A DNA stretch of 64,000 bases from Austropuccinia psidii (Eukaryota; Basidiomycota; Pucciniomycetes; Pucciniales; Sphaerophragmiaceae): contig JALGQZ010000013.1 in the NCBI GenBank assembly GCA_023105745.1, positions 23,756,605-23,820,604 on the forward strand. The letters are read 5' to 3'. A program made the translations under genes and the position numbers. Below, one piece after another: positions 24,241 through 33,813 of the stretch (positions are counted from its first letter, which is position 1; each line of letters begins with the position of its first letter). Under the pieces are notes generated by a model. The model saw only the letters and a list, made by a program, of their open reading frames with translations. It searched no databases and was not told where the DNA came from.

Positions 24241-25329
24241 TTTTATTGAAGTTTTATTTAAATATTTTTTTAGAATGTCTTCTGAGCCAGTTACCAGCTA
24301 AGAATGGGTCAAAAAATTAAAAAATATCAAAATAAACAAAAAAATCTACATTAAAATGAATTAAAAACTCACAGAGAGCTTGGAGCCTTCATCACTGGTG
24401 CAATAATTGCTTTGAAAATGCTCACATGTTAAGTAAGTTTAATAATAGATCTTTAAAGTTTTTGCAGGCTTGCGGGACATCCTTTGTGAGGCTCTGCTAC
24501 TCTTGGCTAATCTTCTGGACCTTCTCAGGGTGAATCCTGATTTTCTATATTCATTCAATTCAGTTGATGAGGGTAATGCCTCTGATTAGGTGATTGATTT
24601 GCATAGTGAGGCCTCAGAATCTTCAGATGAATCCACTTCCATAATATTGGGCGGAATTGACTGTGATCTTGAAGCTGTTGTGCTGGGCACCTTTTATTGG
24701 TGATTTCCTCTTCCCTTGGCTTGAATTTCAATTATTTCAAATATTGAAGGATCTCTTTTCATTTTATTTTTGGCTCCTTGAGGTATTCCATGGATATTTT
24801 TGCATTCAAAGGTTCTTCATAGAATTCTTGAGCCTCTTTAATCTTGGAAATTTGAACAAAAGGTACTTTTCCAGTCAAAAAATAATGAAAATTCAGAAAC
24901 ATTGGGGTGATCCCTGCCATTTGTATTTGAAAGAGGTCTTCCCCAATATCTTCAAATAGTTTTTTGGCATAATTTGTTGTTTATGAATGCTTTTATCATC
25001 CCCTTGGTAGCCAGTCCAAGAAGAATATGAAAAAGAAAATCAGTTAATATGAAAATTACCAAGAAATCAAAGATGAAAAAATCCTCACAGGTATATTAAA
25101 ATGAAACTAAGGATAGAAGTCTGATATCTGGAGCCTTTTTAGCTTGTCAAATGCCTTTTTGGCCTTGTGCTTGGAGGGTATGAATTGATAATTTCTTCAA
25201 TTATGGGTGAATTTTTCATTGGGGTGAAATTTTGTTTTCAAATTTTCAAAGGCTATCTGAAGGGAAAAATGAGACCCTTGCCAATGAGGGTATAGATGTG
25301 TGGATGGAAATCTTTGACATGGAAAATAA
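24241..25329. other. Interior of MULE remnant, no domain recognised
   Basis: Minus-strand reading gives partially open, protein-like stretches (for example around 24700-24990) between the transposase and OTU blocks but no motif I can name. Plus-strand frames here look like shadows. Confidence 0.4.
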
Positions 25330-26680
25330 TTTATTTGGAGATTCTTTTGATTATTTCAATTGATTGCTTCTTGAAAGCAATGTAAAGGGCCCAAATAACC
25401 CCCATGATAGTATCAGTGGATCTTTGGATCCAAGGTTTAACCATGGCATGGGACCTTCAACTCTTGAGGTTGAGCCCCTACCCAGATGAAAATGGTATTT
25501 GGCCCAGGCTGGCATAAAAAACTCCTGGAGAGGGAGCCAGGTTATTTACAAATATTGCAACACTTCAGGACTTGACACTTACTTTTAAAACTTCTTCAAG
25601 GTATCTTTGTTATAATATTCAGGTTAATACTCCCAAACTCATTGATATACACAATAATTCAAAAAAAAGTAAAAGTTAAATGTGAGTTACTTGACTACGA
25701 AGGCCCGTAATATTTTCAAAATAAGTCCCATGACAAATTTTCTTCATTAAATGGGAAGATAAATCTTAATTGATGCGCCAATGCATGAAATGACTTTTGA
25801 GTTTGGGAAGAGCTTCTGAACAGAATTTTTCATGGCCAAATCACTGTAAATTATAATAACCAAAGGGGGAAAAATATTTGTGTTTTTGAGAACTTATTCT
25901 ATTTATTTATTCAACTCCCAAGTATATGAGGGTTAAGCTTCATTCTTAATCAAAAAAAGACCTCAAAAAGGTCTTATTTGTTGAGGTGAATCCAAAAATA
26001 TGAAAAAGGGAGTTTTGTACACATTGGTTTTATAAGTACAATCCATAAGAAGCACATGAGTAAAGCCATGAAGGAGATTTTTGGAAAGAAGGTTAGTGAA
26101 AAACAATGGGGTAATATGTCCCTCAGTATCCTTTTCAGAGGAAAACACAAAATTTTCTTCTTTGAGGGTCTCAATCAGAGAATCAAGGGGCCTTCTACCT
26201 TGCAGTTTGTATTGATTTTCTTGACTTGGTTGTAAATTTCTTGAAGGATCATAGGCCTGTCACACTCCCTCTGGATGCATAATTGGGCCTTAATTTAACT
26301 TGGCATGACCAGTTCTTTAGACCTTTGAGCAATTTGGTATGTTCATTTAATTTTCTGAAAGCAGGATGTGCCATGATAATTTCAGTGGCATCATGAATTT
26401 ACTCAGGATGTTAGACTTGAAGACTCCAAGTGATACTATTAGAATATTTTCTTGCATAAAGTCTAAATCAACAGTCACAATTTCTTGAAGTGGCTGTTTT
26501 GGAGGAGTTTGTGTGGTAATTTGGGGTCCCAGACCTATGACAACCTATTTCAATTTGGTTGTGGGTGATATTGGACCTCAAGGTGGAAACAGCATACTGG
26601 TGTGCCCTGAAAGCATTATGAGCAGTCTTCAAAAGATTTGCAAGGGTCTGAAACTCACCTTCAGTGGGGGTTTGAAGCAT
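25330..26680 (-). pseudogene. MULE transposase remnant
   Basis: Three blocks lie in order on the minus strand. An N-terminal segment near 26468-26680 resembles the FAR1/MULE DNA-binding region (RSNITHNQIEIGCHRSG). A catalytic block at 25963-26148 reads HVLLMDCTYKTNVYKTPFF, matching the MULE family pattern of Leu-Met-Asp-Cys-Thr-Tyr-Lys-Thr-Asn. A second block near 25780-25860 reads SDLAMKNSVQKLFPNSKVISC, where the usual following Trp-His is lost. A later block near 25330-25560 contains TSRVEG, typical of the conserved Thr-Ser-Arg-Val-Glu-Gly/Ser motif. Stops and frame changes separate the blocks, so no functional transposase is encoded. Confidence 0.75.
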
Positions 26681-27300
26681 TATTCAGGAAAAAAGTGTAT
26701 AAATTTCAAAAAAGAAGGTATTTAGAGATTTTGAATGAGTAAAGAACCTTTGAAATATGAGAAATAGTGGTTTAAAAGTGTGAAAAGCCAAACAGAGTGT
26801 GTTATGATTTTCCAAAGTGGTTGAAATTTAAGATTAATAAAGGATGGAAGGCAAAAGAAATTGGAATTTCAGAAGCTTGGAGACAGGTCTTTTCCAGCAA
26901 AATTCGGTGTTTCAGGAAAAAGAAAATGAGTTCTGAAAGCTTTTGAAAATTGGGTTGTGATGCTTTTTTTTTAAAAAAACTTGTTTGGGGGAGACTGTGG
27001 AGTATTTGGGTGTTTGGTCTTTTTGGGGTGGTGAGGAACGTGTGAACCAAATGGCAAAGAGATTTTTTTGGGGGCTTTGGAGGTTTTTTGCCTGATACAT
27101 TTTCTTGTTTCATTTTAATTGAAAAGGGTCCAGGGAGCCCCTTACATTATTTTACTAAAAATGTATGTGTTTTGACCAATTCATGGCACAGAAATGCAAA
27201 TCTTTACATGCTGTTACAAAAATGCTTACATGGGTTTACCAAAGCCCATATTTTATTAGAAATTGTTAAGTTATCTTATATTCTATTTATCAAGTTAAAA

Positions 27301-28251
27301 ATAGTAAAAATTGTATTCCTCACTATTTTGAATTGTAACCACATTCTAATAGAAGTTGTAATTACTTCTTTAGGTGTAAAGTAATTTTGAATTATTATAT
27401 TAAGTGTTTAAATAAGGGTAATCCTTTCTTATTATAGCTATTTACCTCTAAGTTTCTCTCCAAATTCATTCTTTATCAATACAAATAGTATCTATATTGA
27501 TTTGTAACTTTAATATTAGTATTATTTGAGTTATAAATTACTGTTTTCTTAGATAACAGTTATTTATGTTGTGGCAACTACTTTTGTTTTGGGATAAATA
27601 ATAGGCGGTACCTTGATGGGGAAATCATTGGTGAGTCTAATTTGAATTTCAGAATTAGCCAACAACCATGGGTGCTAACATTTCTTAGCTTCCCCTCTAA
27701 ATATACTGAAAAGGATACCCTCTTGATGAGATCATAAATCAATTTTTTAGTTTTGTGGCAATTCAATTAGAGAATTCTATTAAGCAGTATATATGAGTCT
27801 TTCAATAGAGGATAACTATTCTAATAATGGTAATAGTTAATATTTGTTTAATAATTGATGTTTGCTTAACTTCTTTTTATTTATTATATAATTCTTTTTC
27901 ATTTATTTTGCTCAGAATTCCTCCTTTCATTACTTGAGATATTTGAAAAACATTAATAATAGTTCTGATAGCTAGTTCAGACTTCAAATTTGATTTAATA
28001 AGAGTATCAATATAAATATAATAATTTAAGGGTAAGATAATCCTACAAGGGTGGTTCTGGATAATATAAGGGTAGGATATAGATCATATGATGTTAATAT
28101 AACACTATTTGGATGAATATAATTATAATCAAATATATCTATAAGGGCTATGATGTAAGGTATAAGGGTAAGATGATATGTCCTTTCTATATAGAAAGAT
28201 AATTGATAAATTTGATAATATCATAAAACACTACTTCAACAATACTAATAT
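27301..28251. other. AT-rich spacer with TAAGGGTAAGAT-like motifs, no gene seen
   Basis: No coding region was recognised. The short motif TAAGGGTA(A/G)GAT recurs near 28028, 28068 and 28165, and again at 28408 inside the following LTR. Confidence 0.45.
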
Positions 28252-30196
28252 TGTTAGATGTGTATATGAAACTGTTGATAATATTAATATTACTCAGCAT
28301 TACTATGAATTTTTTTATGAAATATAATAAAAGAATTTATTATAAACACAATTAGGTGATTTATTACTTAATTATTTCTTTGACTTTCTATAAACTACTA
28401 GCGGCTATAAGGGTAAGAAGTAATTGTCTACAAGAATCAATTACAGCAATTTTATAATAATAAAACTTCTTTATTAAAATAATATAAATTATTTTGATAT
28501 ATAATTACCTTTTTCAAGAATAATTATAAAGATAATTCTTGAAGAAAACTATTTCTGGGGAAAGAATCAAAGGATTGGGTAGAAACACTCACTAATACTC
28601 TAATAATACCTTTTAAAAATTGGTAGAGTGTTTTTGACAGATAAATTGCGGATTTAGATGATCAAAATGGTATTATAACAATAATGCAACATGTTATAGT
28701 CAAATAATATTTGAAATAGTATATTTATATTATTTCACATCTTTGTTATTAATTCAGAAATAATTCAAAAACTTAAGAAAAGGATTAACTAATCCCTACT
28801 TGTTGGTACTAAGATATAATTGGATAATAAGATAATTTGGAAAAAACAGCAAGAGGAGGCCTCTTTCAAGTCAATAACACCTCACAGAGGCATGCCATGA
28901 AGCAAGCTGAAGAAACAGTGGGTGAGAAACCAATTATGCTAGTGTGATTATTATTGATTTCATTATCTGTTGTCACGTAAGATTATCATAATTACTTAAT
29001 TAAGTCATTTTACATGACTACCAACCCATTTATGGTTAAGAAATAAAGGAGTAACAACTGTAAATCTTCTTTCATTACAAACCAAATATGATTTCTCAAA
29101 GATATCAATTTTATTTGAAATTGCATCACAGGTCATATTTTCTGTGCATTTTTGAAGATTCAGTGTTTCATGTGGAATCATAACCAATCAACTGTAAGTA
29201 AAACTTTTAATCTCAATTACCAAGTCATAATTGTTTTTGGTTTTTATATGAATAATCTATTTCTCCATTGGCCCTGAAGGATTCATAAATATTAATTGAG
29301 AATTTCATTTTTAATGAACTTTTGAAGTTCTTACCTTATTTATACATAGAATTGCAAATAGAACAGTAATAGCTGGTTGCCATGAAGTAAATGCATGAAC
29401 ACTAGTCCCAAATGGGCTTTAATCACTTTTTTAAGGCTTATAAATGGTAAATAATTAAGAATTTACATGGTCAAAGGAGTCAGAGTTGCTCTTTATCTCC
29501 TTGTTCAGCCAAAAGAACAGCTTATTTGCTCTTTTCTCCAGATTTAATGAGACTTTAACTTAGTAACCAAGCTTCCAAAGGGCTTTGGTATACTAACTGG
29601 GCCATGATCATTCAAGAGCTCAAGCTTTAGAGATGTCTATGATTCAGAGGCCTCAGAAGCTGGGTAACCTGGCTCTCTTTGATGTCTTTTGTTCCCCTTA
29701 GTTATTTTCATGTCAAAAATAGTAATTCAGGTGTCAAGACTGATCTCCACAATGGGTGTACAAAAGCTGTATGTAATGATACTTTATTCTTAAATGCCAA
29801 AATTATGAAAAACACTAATCTTAGTGTATATGTAACATACAATTTCTCACATTCCCATTATTTTGGTGTGAAATTGAGAAAAACAAAGATTTTCACACTT
29901 CTTTTATGTGGTATTGATGATGTGGTGTTGAAGTATTTTCCATATTATCACGTTATAGAGTTAATCTAAGATTATTCACCTTATGAATCTAGCCTAGGTA
30001 CATTTTTGTGCATAATACAAATCTGGCCTTAAGTCCATGTATTTACTTACTCACAAAGAAGGCATCTTTCTTGTCTTAAATAAAAAATGATGAATTTTAG
30101 ATATATGCATGAATTATGGGTTATGCATAGCTTAAAAGTTAATTTTATATCTATTGTGGCCTATTTGGGTATGTAAAGCTTACCTCATATCTCATA
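28252..30196 (-). repeat. Solo LTR of family E, inverted, about 1945 bp
   Basis: The reverse complement aligns end to end with the solo LTR at 36019-37937. The left end reads TGTTAGATGTG against TGTAAGATGTG. The right end has TATGAG where the other copy has TGTGAG, so the terminal dinucleotide is mutated. Flanks AATAT and GCTAT are not a clean duplication. No internal retrotransposon region adjoins it. It contains a plus-strand (antisense to the LTR) open frame at 29679-29969 that has a homologue in the other copy. Confidence 0.85.
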
Positions 30197-30459
30197 GCTA
30201 TAATGGTAAGAATATTAAATAATATTATAGTTTTTCATCAATTAATCATAAATACTACTGTAAAATACTGAGCATTGCTACAGATCTTTTCAATATAATA
30301 CTCAATTATCTGAATAGAGAAGGGATGGATTGATCCTAAAGATTTTTTTCTGAATCAGAAGAATGGGGGGGAAAGGAGAGAGGCCCTATATTTATACCTG
30401 CTGGGCCCTCCATAGAGACTTCCAAAAACAAGGGACTTAGAGAACATTTCACCTTTTGA
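30197..30459. other. Spacer with TATA-like box, no gene seen
   Basis: There is no coding region. A GGCCCTATATTTATACC segment near 30383-30399 after a G-run resembles a promoter, but nothing downstream supports a gene. Confidence 0.3.
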
Positions 30460-30965
30460 AATTTTTGCTGGTGGCTAAATTGAAAATTGTGTCATTTGAT
30501 CAAGGTATTTTACCATATGGCTGGCTGATTGCACAATTCCGAACTTTATTATTGTCAGTGCACAGCCTTGAAACATTTTTTCTAGTGGTCAAATTTGGAA
30601 TGGTGTCATTTTATCACGATATTGCACTATATTTTTGGTTGATACTACCACATTTTTTGAATTATACTGATATTTGAACTGAACTTTATTCCTATTATGC
30701 ATAACCTTGAGAGAATTTTTGTGGTGGTTTGATTTGAAATGGTGTCATCTGACCAATATATTGCACCATATGTTTGGTTGATTGCACCATAATTGTTTTG
30801 AGCTATGCTGATGTTTGAACTGAAATTTATTCCTATTATGCATAGCCTTGAGAGAATTTTTCAGGTAAGAAAATTCTTAATTGTGTCATTTGATACTGAT
30901 ATTGCACCATATGTTTGGTTTGTGACAACATTTTTTTAAACTTTATTCTTATCTTTATGAACCTT
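30460..30965 (+). repeat. Degenerate tandem repeat, four units of about 110-140 bp
   Basis: The units share the order TTTT-C/G-GGTGG, then TGTGTCATTTGAT, then TATTGCACCATAT, a GGTTGATTGCAC block, then TTTATTCCTATTATGCAT and AGCCTTGAGAGAAT. They start near 30466, 30578, 30716 and 30857, and the last is partial. A single related unit (AGCCTTGAGATAATTTTTCT) lies at about 42181-42260. Confidence 0.65.
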
Positions 30966-31513
30966 ATTTCTCTTTTTCACAGCTTTGAGTTTTATTTAGT
31001 TTGATTTTCTATATAAAATCTAACTTGGAAATGTTACATTTAATGCTTGATTATGATAGCTTAAGTGAGAATTCAGTAGTGTAACAATATGTTAAAATAT
31101 ATGTGAGTGGCTTTTATGTAAACAAATGTAACACATGATGTTGGAAGAATAATTGAATCAATTATTCAGTGTTATATATGCTTATTCATATTGAATATTT
31201 AGAGTAGGTGCATTGTTTTTAAGCATATTATTGTACCTATTTTGAAGTTTATAGTGTTATTCTTTTTCTTTGATCCATGATATCTAGAGAATCATTTATG
31301 TTGTGGAGCTGAGGCAATATGTGACTATAGGTAAATTTTGATGTAGATTGAAGTAGAATACATATTTTTGTTAATTTAATATAATTCTCTTCTTCTTTTC
31401 TGGAATTTCTGTTTATTTTTCACTTTTTTGTATTTATTTTCTTTATATATATATTTCAATTAAATTTTCAGCTTTGATCTTCTGGATTTGAATCTTCAAA
31501 GAACAAGTATGGA
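30966..31513. other. AT-rich spacer, no gene seen
   Basis: No open frame with protein-like content and no recognised repeat. Confidence 0.4.
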
Positions 31514-31928
31514 ATACCACAATGTTCTTATTGTTTTTTGGTAACACTAAGAGCTAGCTTTAATATATTTATTTTATTATATTCTTTTTATCATATCATT
31601 GCTATTATTGATTATTTATAAGTAATATGATATGTTTCATTCCATAATTACAATAATATTTTATCATTGTGACTATTTTGATTCTTATTAGTAATTATTA
31701 ATTAGCATATTCAGGGTAAATCACTAAAATTTTGGTTATTTTTACATATTATTTCATTTTCAAACCTTACAAATCTTACAATAACTTCTTTGAGTGTGTA
31801 CTTAAGATTTTTGTCATTTTTTCCAATGAGATTGTGTTTTACTGGCTTTGTTACATTTTTTCTTAGGGCCTTTTTCTAGTGGTGAATTTCTTATCAAAAT
31901 AATATGATTCCATTGAGATAATATTTAT
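31514..31928 (+). repeat. Dispersed repeat D, copy 1
   Basis: About 415 bp aligned with 41502-41947. It begins ATACCA(C/A)AATGTT, contains TTGTTTTTTGGTAACAC and GGCCTTTTTCTAGTGGT, and ends GAGATAATATTTAT. Flanks differ between the copies. It lies immediately upstream of the point (31934) where family C homology begins, where the 5' LTR of that element should be. Confidence 0.65.
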
Positions 31929-31933
31929 AATTT

Positions 31934-32475
31934 CTTGGAATTTGGGGTCAATTGATTCATCATTTCAGGAGTTTTGATAGATTGGGGTTATAATTTATTG
32001 ATTTTTGAATTTCTCAAGAATTATTGATTAATTTATTCAATCAAATAAAATCAGAATATTGACTTTACCTCAAGATTCTGATTTGATTTGATTGATTGAC
32101 CTGTTTTTTTCCCTAAAGATAGCTGCTTTATCCCCAAGATTTGATTTAATTGATTGATTTGAAGTTCATTCCTCAAGAAATTGAATTTATTTTGAAGACA
32201 TTGTTTGAATTCCTCAAGACAGATTTGGTTTTATTTTTAATTGACTTGATTGACTTGGTTTTATTTGTTGATTGACTTGATTTGAATTATTGACTGAAGT
32301 TGATTATTCACAAGAGTTTGATTTTGTCATTTTCATTCTTGAAGACTTATGAATCTTGATTTCACTTCAAGACTTCTAATTGATTTCTCAAGTTCATCAA
32401 GATCTCATTTGATTGATTTGGTCAAGACTTGTTTTATTCTCAAGTATCATCAAACTTTATTTGCTTTGTTCAATA
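31934..32475 (+). other. Family C leader, TTGATT-rich
   Basis: The untranslated leader before gag consists largely of T/G/A words such as TTGATTTGATTGATT interspersed with CAAGA. The same low-complexity leader occurs at 48772-49298 in copy 2, so it is a family trait rather than random drift. Confidence 0.6.
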
Positions 32476-33813
32476 ATGCCAGCTCAGCATAGTCCTCCAG
32501 CCAAGAATACAAGATCCCAAAGACATCAAGCTGTTCTCACTCCTACAGCAAGGGCTCCTCTTGAACACACACCATCAGTTCATCAACTGAGTTAAAATTT
32601 GGACAGAGGACCACCAATGGAAGGAGAAGAACCCTCCAGAAGAGGAGGTGTGAAGTCACAAAGATCAAGGTCATTCTCTGGCTTGTTGGGTGGCTATCCA
32701 AGCATTCTTCAATGGCCTAGAAGAAGATTAGGGGAAGATGAAGATGAAGAGGGGGAGTCTGAATAAAATAAATTAGCAGCTGCCTTGGCAGGTTCCCCTA
32801 TGGCTTCTGAATCTCCAAATCTAGCCCCTTCACATCAACCTCTTGTCTCTCAAGCTGAACCAAATTCTCTCAAAATGCTGGAACAGATGATTCAATTCAT
32901 TGGAAAACACACTGAAGAATTTTCCACAAGGTACACTTGAAGAGCCCCACATCTCAAGACTCCATCAATGAAGGAACCTTATTCCTTTGATGGTACTAAA
33001 GCCTATAAATTGAGAGGATTTATTCAATCTTGTCAATTAATTTTCCATAATGACCCAGAAATCTTCTTCTCTGACAGGAAGAATGTGTTGTACTCAACTT
33101 CTTTTCTCCCTGGTAGAGCTGTAGAATGGATTGAACCTTACCTCTCCAATATCTCCAATGAAGACCCTTCTTATTTCCTCAATAACTGGAAGTTATTTCA
33201 AACCCAGTTATTCACTCTGTTTGGTGATCCCAATGAAGTCAGGAAGGCTGAAAAAGAGTTGGACAATATCAGCATGAAAGAAAGTGGTTAGCTTTCCTCG
33301 TACATAGAAAGGTTCATAAGCTTAATGTCAAGAATTGGAGACTGGGGGGAAGGGGCCTATATTCATCTGTATAAAAGAGGCTTGGAATCAAGATTGTTGG
33401 ACCAATTGGCTTCTCACCCTGTAAATTTTGATAGCCTTCAAGAACTCATGGACATAACTTTGAAATTAGATACCAGGTACCATCAGAGGCAGAGGGAAAA
33501 GGGTAGTCATCAAGAGAAGAAGCCTCAAATCAGTAGATCCAATCCCTCCAAGCCACTCCAAAGTTCATCTTCAAAAAAGTCTTATCACAAGAAGAACAAG
33601 AAGTGAAAAATTTTTCCAATTTCCAAAGAAAAGCCTCATGCTGCTCTCCTCACTAAGGAAAACAAATTGATTGGTTTTGAAAAGGAGAGGAGGATCAAAG
33701 AAGGCTTGTGCACTTATTGCAGTGGCAAGCACCCAATTGAAATATGCTCCAAGAGGCCTGAAAATAGGCAAGGGTCATCAAGAGGCCTCCCTGGCAAGCA
33801 GGGAAAAGCCTGA
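32476..33813 (+). pseudogene. Gag, family C copy 1
   Basis: The frame starts MPAQHSPPAKNTRSQRH and ends in TGA at 33811-33813. In-frame stops are at 32593-32595, near 32764 and 32938, at 33289-33291 and at 33604-33606. The capsid-like part (about 32968-33490) includes FIQSCQLIFHND and LFTLFGDPNEVRKAEKEL. A zinc knuckle CTYCSGKHPIEIC (C-x2-C-x3-H-x4-C) sits at 33709-33747. A slippery-type heptamer G GGA AAA lies at 33801-33807 in the correct phase, two codons before the stop, and pol is open in the -1 frame from there. Confidence 0.88.

Larger units (their letters stand above)
22919..27300 (-). mobile_element. Degenerate Mutator-like element with OTU domain (boundaries uncertain)
   Basis: Minus-strand remnants run FAR1-like N-terminus (26680-26468), transposase (26150-25330), unassigned middle, and OTU-like domain (24240-23775). 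Both outer regions (about 22940-23040 and 27140-27260) are rich in TTACATG/CATGTAA motifs in both orientations. The left flank 22915-22945 and the reverse complement of 27255-27310 align loosely, suggesting decayed terminal inverted repeats. No target duplication was found. The coding parts are convincing; the ends are not. Confidence 0.6.

Noticed and set aside
24657..24959. Plus-strand 100-codon Phe/Leu-rich frame as a membrane protein
   Set aside because: It lies antisense to the MULE remnant, and its hydrophobicity follows from the AT-rich complement.
28016..28410. Telomeric or interstitial telomere repeats (TAAGGGTAAG words)
   Set aside because: Only four scattered, imperfect copies; there is no contiguous TTAGGG array, and one copy is simply part of an LTR.
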